A DNA stretch of 64,000 nt, from the NCBI GenBank assembly GCA_030549495.1, contig JAUIRK010000256.1, positions 62,001 to 126,000 of the forward strand. Direction: 5' to 3'. This DNA comes from Nectonema munidae. Taxonomy: Eukaryota > Nematomorpha > Nectonematoida > Nectonematidae. Under the pieces are notes generated by a model, which saw nothing but the letters and a program-made list of their open reading frames with translations, searched no databases and had not been told where the DNA came from. Each line of letters begins with the position of its first letter. Positions within the stretch are counted from its first letter, which is position 1. Shown here one piece after another: positions 58,721 through 64,000 of this stretch. Position numbers and translations under genes: made by a program.

Positions 58721-61700
58721 TCTATTATCCTAGTAAATGATGTGGTTCGTATTTTGAGATTTATCAAGTATTCCATATAGCAGGAAACGTTTCTGAAACC
58801 ATGGCGTGTTATGTATTTATGCTTAAATATTATATATATTTTGCACTCCAGCCAAGATGAAACAAAAATATCAAAGCAAAATCAGTCTAGAATAATGTAT
58901 ATTGATTAGTTGTTGTTTTAAATGTGCAAATCTCTGATTGACAATGCCAACGGGAGTCTATTGTTTATGTCAAACGCGGGTTCATAACGTTAAATATTCG
59001 TATAAAATATATTATTCTTTCATCCCACTAAAAGTACTCAACAGCTTTAAGGTGTAGTTTTTTTGTAAAAAGTCCATTTTAACTATATATATGGAAGTAT
59101 TCATGGTACCAATTCAAATTAAGACATCTTCTTCATACGTCATAAATATTCTGCATAGTATAGTTGAAATTTTGAAATCAAATTATGGTGGTTATTTCAG
59201 TGCGCTCAAGAACTGCTAGTGTATGCTATCTGAAACGGGTGTGGAGTCATTATCATCGTGGGCATTTTGTCTGTCGACATTATGTACCTTGGAATGATGT
59301 AGACACCAATAATGATAATGATAATATCTTTAAATCTTATCTAGTAAGTAATTTTCTTAATTAACTAGATATTTGATTAGCTAATTGCTTCAACTTAATT
59401 GATTCATTACAATCGTGGACATTTTGGTCGGAAAGGATTTGGATGGCGTAATGAAAACATTCTCTTCCTTTATGTGTTAAGATACGAAAAGTTTTTCAAC
59501 TTTCTCCTCCTCTGAAGTATTCCTTTTTGTCATTGGAGATGGCAGACTTAGCGCCTGCTTCTGATTCGTCCATTTCAGCCATCTTTGTCATTCATTTTAT
59601 AAAGTTGTCTACACTGACTTTACAAATCGTTAAAAACGGTGTCAATTCAGCAAAAAGTGTGCTAAAATCAGAAAAAGGATCCTTTGAAATCTTCAAATCT
59701 ACAATAAAAGGTATTTTATGCTAATATCGACTTTCAGAATGCCTTGTATAGGGAGGTTTTGAAGTTACATGGTATTTATTATTCCGCTTTTTTACAAATA
59801 GTCTCAACCACCTATAAATACTGAAAATAAGGGAAAAGATACAAAGATCAATATACCTCGAGCAACATCTTAACATTCTTTTTAGGGGATTATCAGCTTT
59901 ATTCAAGGTATTCAGGTATTTCAATATGAACTCTATGTGTGATTAGAGACTTAAAAATGATTTCAAAGGTGCTACAATCCTTCTTGGCATAAAAATATAA
60001 GATTAACAATAAGAATAGCAGATTTACTTACTAATTTTTCTAATTTGCCACAGAGTAGATTTCTTTTTTTATTTTGTTCGATTTTTTATCCACACATTCT
60101 TACTCGCAAATTATTTCTCTCCTTGTTGTCCAATTTTCTTGGATTTTTTTTCATTTTTTATGTACTTTTTTTCTTTCTCAAAAAATACGATTATTTTGAC
60201 AATATATGTTTGCTTATTCATCAGAATTTTATCATTTTAAATCGCGAAGCTTTAGAATTGGGGCAAGAATCATCTCATGAAAATTGGATCACTGTTGAAT
60301 TTTTTTTAACTTGTATAAGTTTAGTTGAGCGAAGTTTGCTTAGTGAATTTTTATCTATAAAAACTGGATTCTGAATTCTTATTAATGTCTTTTTGGTGTC
60401 AACAACACGGTAAGAAATCAAGTAGCCGTTTTCACTTCAAGCTATTATTTAGTTAGAAGACGACCACTTCCCTGTAAAATTAATTGGTTTTCATCTCCCT
60501 TCCCCCCTAGCATCTGTAAATTCACAAAAAGTGCATCTTTTGAATTCTAAATTTTTGTAGAATAAAATTTTTTATAAATTTTATTTCATTTATAATCATA
60601 AATTATTCTTTCAAAAATCATTTATTTGTCCATTTTTTCTGAGAAAAAGCCAGCGAGATTAAATAACTTGATATAAAATTATAAAGTTAAGGCTAAAAAT
60701 GACCATGAAATTAAATACGCTGATATGAATATATTCAACATTTCAAATATTATAATATTTTTATTTATGAGAGCTTATTCGTAAGGAAACTGCATCGTTT
60801 GAAAGCTTTTTTTTCCTCAATGAACCGAATATGAACACCACACCGAGCGAACTTTAATGGGTAAAAACACATGAAATATTAGCATTTTTGATTGATGTTT
60901 AAATAAGCAATGCAAATAGCGAAATAGTACGAACTGCGAAAATGTTATGAATCAGAGTGACACCAATTTCTAAGATGAAAAAAGCTCTGCTCCTCCCACC
61001 CCCCTGTCAAGTACGGATAATGGACGCTGCTAAGCAAAAGTCTCGTCTACAACTCGATCTCCTCAAATGAAGCTTATGCAATCTTGGAGAATGTTTATGC
61101 ACGGTAATTTAGTGAGGGGAATGTTCAAAGCAACTGCATACATCATTGTCACCATCAGGATGTGTATTAATCATTATATGTGGATGAGTGGAATTGAAAA
61201 GTTTGATAATACTCCTTATCTAAAATACTCCCAGAAAAAGAGACTAGAAAGAGTCACAGTTGCTTAAGACGTAAAGGAAGAAGGTGAATTTTATCTGTGT
61301 GCGCTTCTAACTCTGTGTTCTTTGTGAAATGGCGCCATAAAATGCACGCGCATTTCTAGCCTCTTGAGTTAGGTATACTTACTGATACCGTGCTTGAAAG
61401 GAATTGAAAGCAAAACAATACGGATATGTTTAGCGCAGGATATGTGTGATACACGATTCTGTGCTAATCTGAAAATATTTTAGATTCCAATTATTATTAT
61501 TCTTGTGGAATGAACGATGTGATATTTCTGGATTCGGGAATAAGGCGCTCTCAGTCCCAAGGATGAACACACAAATTATTTTGTGAGAAGTATAGCAGTA
61601 GAAGTAGTTTCGTTAACGTAATTCGTTAGTTAGATCACTAGTTACCGTAAACCCTCCGCCATATTCCACACTTTTTTTACCCTTTCTTCGCAAATCGAAT

Positions 61701-63867
61701 TTAAACGAAGAATAGAAATGTTGACATTGAAAAGTATGTCCGGGAAAATAGGCAAAACCACCAGCATAAAGATTAATATCCATTGAAAACTATTTCTCCA
61801 TCGTTATTCCTTCTAATTTATCCTATATAAATATTAAACTTATATTATTTCCATTTATCAGATACGAAGGGTACAAATGTAGACACTTACTATTCAGGCT
61901 CTTATACTTTTAAAATTTTTTTAATCCATTAAGTCGTCCTTTTCACATTGCATTCTTCTTTTTTCACTTTGAATTATTTCCATTTTTAATATTGTGTTTT
62001 TTTTAAATTTATTACAAAAAAAAATTGGTTTAACAATTTTATAATGTGAAATAAAAAAATATTTTTTTTCAATATTGTGTTTTTCTTATATATTTGAGAA
62101 AAAAATTTGGTTACAAAAGTATTTAGAGATGAGAGCATGTGCTATTCCTAAAACTTTTCCAGAAAAATTTCCAAAGTTTTTATGCCTACATTTGTGCCCT
62201 TATAATCTGATGAGATTTAAAAAAAATGTATCTGATAAGGGTACAAGTAAATATTCTTTTTATTTATCTTAATTTTATTTGGCTCAATGTTTCTAAGCTT
62301 ATGGCGGCGGATTATCCACACATAGTAGGCATGTTTCTGAAAATAAAGCGAACTATCCATTTTAGCGGATTAATCCCGATTCTTTACGGTATAGTCGTTA
62401 AGTAACATTTTATAAGTAAGCATAATTAGTAGTTAGTAAGAAAAAGATCACAATTTAGTTCTTCCGTTAGATTATTAGTATTTATTTTTTTTTCGTACTT
62501 TTGAACTTGACACTAAATTATGAAGGAAAAATCAGAAGACTTTGCTTAAATATCGAGAGCTATTTTGATAATTAAAAAATTGGACGTTAAAAAAAGAATT
62601 TTTTTTTTGGTTGTTTTTAAAAATAGTATTCTCTTTACTCTAGTTAGTTGTAATAATTAGGGCAGTTAAAAAAGTTTCTAAAATACGTAAATATTGTCTT
62701 ATTTTATAAGGTTTATGTGAAAGAAGCACATGTCATTAATTAGTTTAACAAAAGCAACTTTTTCCATTTTTGTAGGTAGTCTAGATTTTGTAAAAATTTA
62801 ATGAGTTAACAAGCAAAGAGCAAGATTTTAGAACTGCTTTTATATACGGAAGAGTTTACAAAGCAACTAAAAAGAAATTATTTCATTTTTAGCAGATTAA
62901 TATAGATTAAAAAAAATTGGACTCCTCCATTCTCGCATATAAATACAATATTTGAAAAGTGTAATCTTCGAAACAATGAAAGATGCATTTGATTCATATG
63001 AAAACATCGAACTTGAAGATGATGTATGTTTTATGAGAAGCTACACATGGGAAAATGAAAACGTAAACATATGAAAAATGAAGTTTACCTACGCATATAT
63101 ATGATCCTCTCTTGCACAGCCAACACAGAGGAAGAGAGAGAGAGGGGGGAAAGATAAATTCGAGTGATTGAAAAGCTTTTGTCTAAAGATCGTGCGTTTT
63201 CAAAAGAGAATGTACTTTAGAACATTGCATGCTATCTTCCAATAATAATAATAATAACATTAATAATGAGAATATTTTTTAGCATCAATTTTTTTAAGTC
63301 GTTAGGTCAATTTTTGAAGGATTTATGGGTCCATCTAGTTATAATGTTGTTCAGTTAGTTTCTTGACTGGCTCTCTTGAATTTTTATCAAGAAAATATTT
63401 ATATATTTTTTGGGTGAAAAATTTGAGGGTCGCATAAAAAGCTGGAACGCAGGATACTCGTGTATATATGGCAGAGTTTATCGAACTTTTTTTTAAATCG
63501 CTTACTGAGACTGGAAAGATACTAACAAATATTAATATCGCTAACAATGAAGTTAGAGAAGCGGAAAACCTTTAACTTTTTCTTTTTAAGCCTTAATTTG
63601 AGTTCTTCATTCCATCGAAGTTAAAAAATCTTTAACAAAAATTTTATTGCACAGAATCCATATCACAAGAAAAATGATTTATCATTCATTCTCTTATTTT
63701 GAGTTTAGATTAAACACCTTAATTCTGAAAAGGAAGGCTGATCTTTGTCCTGAAATTTATGAGTAGAAAAAGAAGATTTTGATTGAGATAGATTATTTCG
63801 AAATGATTGCTAAAAAGTGATGCTGTTAAAGTATCAGAAAAGATTGGTTATATATAAAAAGTTAAAG

Positions 63868-63955
63868 GTACTGTGAGGAATTTCTATTGATGAGGCACAC
63901 TTGGAGGAAACGAGGCTTGATGAGAGATCGAACACAAGACCTTGAGTTAACTCTT
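63868..63955 (-). repeat. tRNA-derived SINE, head type 1 (copy 5, partial)
   Basis: On the minus strand: GTTAACTCAAGGTCTTGTG, GTTCGATCTCTCATCAAGCC, then CCTCCAAGTGTGCC. The A-box part is absent or diverged. Confidence 0.6.
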
Positions 63956-64000
63956 TTTTATCTTAATTCGATCTATTTAATTGTTACCAGGTTATTTAAT

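Larger units (their letters stand above)
56804..64000. other. Rightmost stretch, no confirmed gene
   Basis: If the EGF-domain gene continues, its later exons should lie here. Candidates seen but not supported: a phase-0 open stretch after CAG at 56842; 59539-59711 (starts MADLAPASDSSISAIF, ends at an AAAAG|GTATTT donor); and 60054-60374 (phase 0, with one strongly hydrophobic helix followed by KKYD, ending in a stop). SINE copies are at 58590 and 63868, fold-back subunits at 57600-57800, an (AAT)n run at 63241-63257. ACTAATTAG-type blocks occur at 59340, 61615 and 62400. Confidence 0.35.

Noticed and set aside
59190-59345. Possible exon between a TTTCAG acceptor and a CTAGTAAGT donor
   Set aside because: Open only in a phase that does not match exon 3 of the EGF gene, and no domain is recognised.
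61067-61267. Open frame starting MKLMQSWRMFMHG
   Set aside because: No recognised domain, and a possible donor after 13 codons only; too little support.
1-64000. CRISPR arrays, tRNA or rRNA genes, LTR or virus-like elements
   Set aside because: None recognised. tRNA-like sequences are SINE heads with diverged stems, and all reverse transcriptases seen are of the non-LTR type.

Overview
The window looks like AT-rich animal (metazoan) nuclear DNA: host genes split by GT-AG introns, no operons, and large amounts of decayed transposons of animal families (CR1/Jockey-like LINEs, tRNA-derived SINEs, hAT, Tigger/pogo, Tc1/mariner). Base composition and TE mix fit an arthropod; a parasitic copepod such as a sea louse is my best guess, but that is inference, since no marker gene proves it.

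Host genes. (1) A serpin gene runs on the minus strand from about 7.7 kb to 0.95 kb. Four exons were modelled (7703-7476, 6808-6481, 2709-2386, 1212-954); their splice phases join without a break to about 378 codons ending at a stop. The exon with the start codon and signal peptide was not found. Its introns carry SINEs and a LINE. (2) A plus-strand gene starts at 43503 with a short signal-peptide exon, then a 7.7 kb intron, a second exon (51258-51731) ending in a six-cysteine EGF-like domain, and a third exon (54279-54391) that resembles the first half of a SEA domain. A TATA-like box at 42723 lies in a relatively GC-rich patch. The rest of this gene lies further right and was not resolved.

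Mobile elements, left to right: tRNA-like SINEs (1.7, 3.4, 3.9-4.1, 35.8, 58.6, 63.9 kb); a CR1/Jockey-type LINE (4.16-6.29 kb, minus); a transposase-like pseudogene of a widespread family I recognise but cannot name (8.24-10.07 kb, minus); a longer LINE with ORF1, endonuclease and reverse transcriptase (11.7-15.3 kb, plus); a near-perfect 120-bp inverted repeat (19.26-19.56 kb) beside a LINE in the inverted arrangement expected from twin priming (19.56-21.15 kb); a hAT element with a nearly continuous transposase (21.39-23.93 kb); a hAT-type MITE with perfect 8-bp target duplications (24.51-24.98 kb); hAT derivatives at 28.35-29.08, about 30.1-32.2 and 32.81-33.38 kb; a Tc1/mariner-like deletion derivative (47.07-47.62 kb, minus); a very decayed LINE (52.3-54.0 kb, minus); and a Tigger/pogo element (54.60-56.80 kb, minus) whose transposase is open except for one stop if a 63-bp intron is assumed.

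The remaining stretches (about 16-19, 34-42, 43.5-51 and 57-64 kb) are mostly non-coding, with fold-back repeats and microsatellites. No rRNA, tRNA gene, CRISPR array, LTR element or virus-like element was recognised. Most of the biological interest lies in mobile-element architecture; no convincing new multi-gene system was found.
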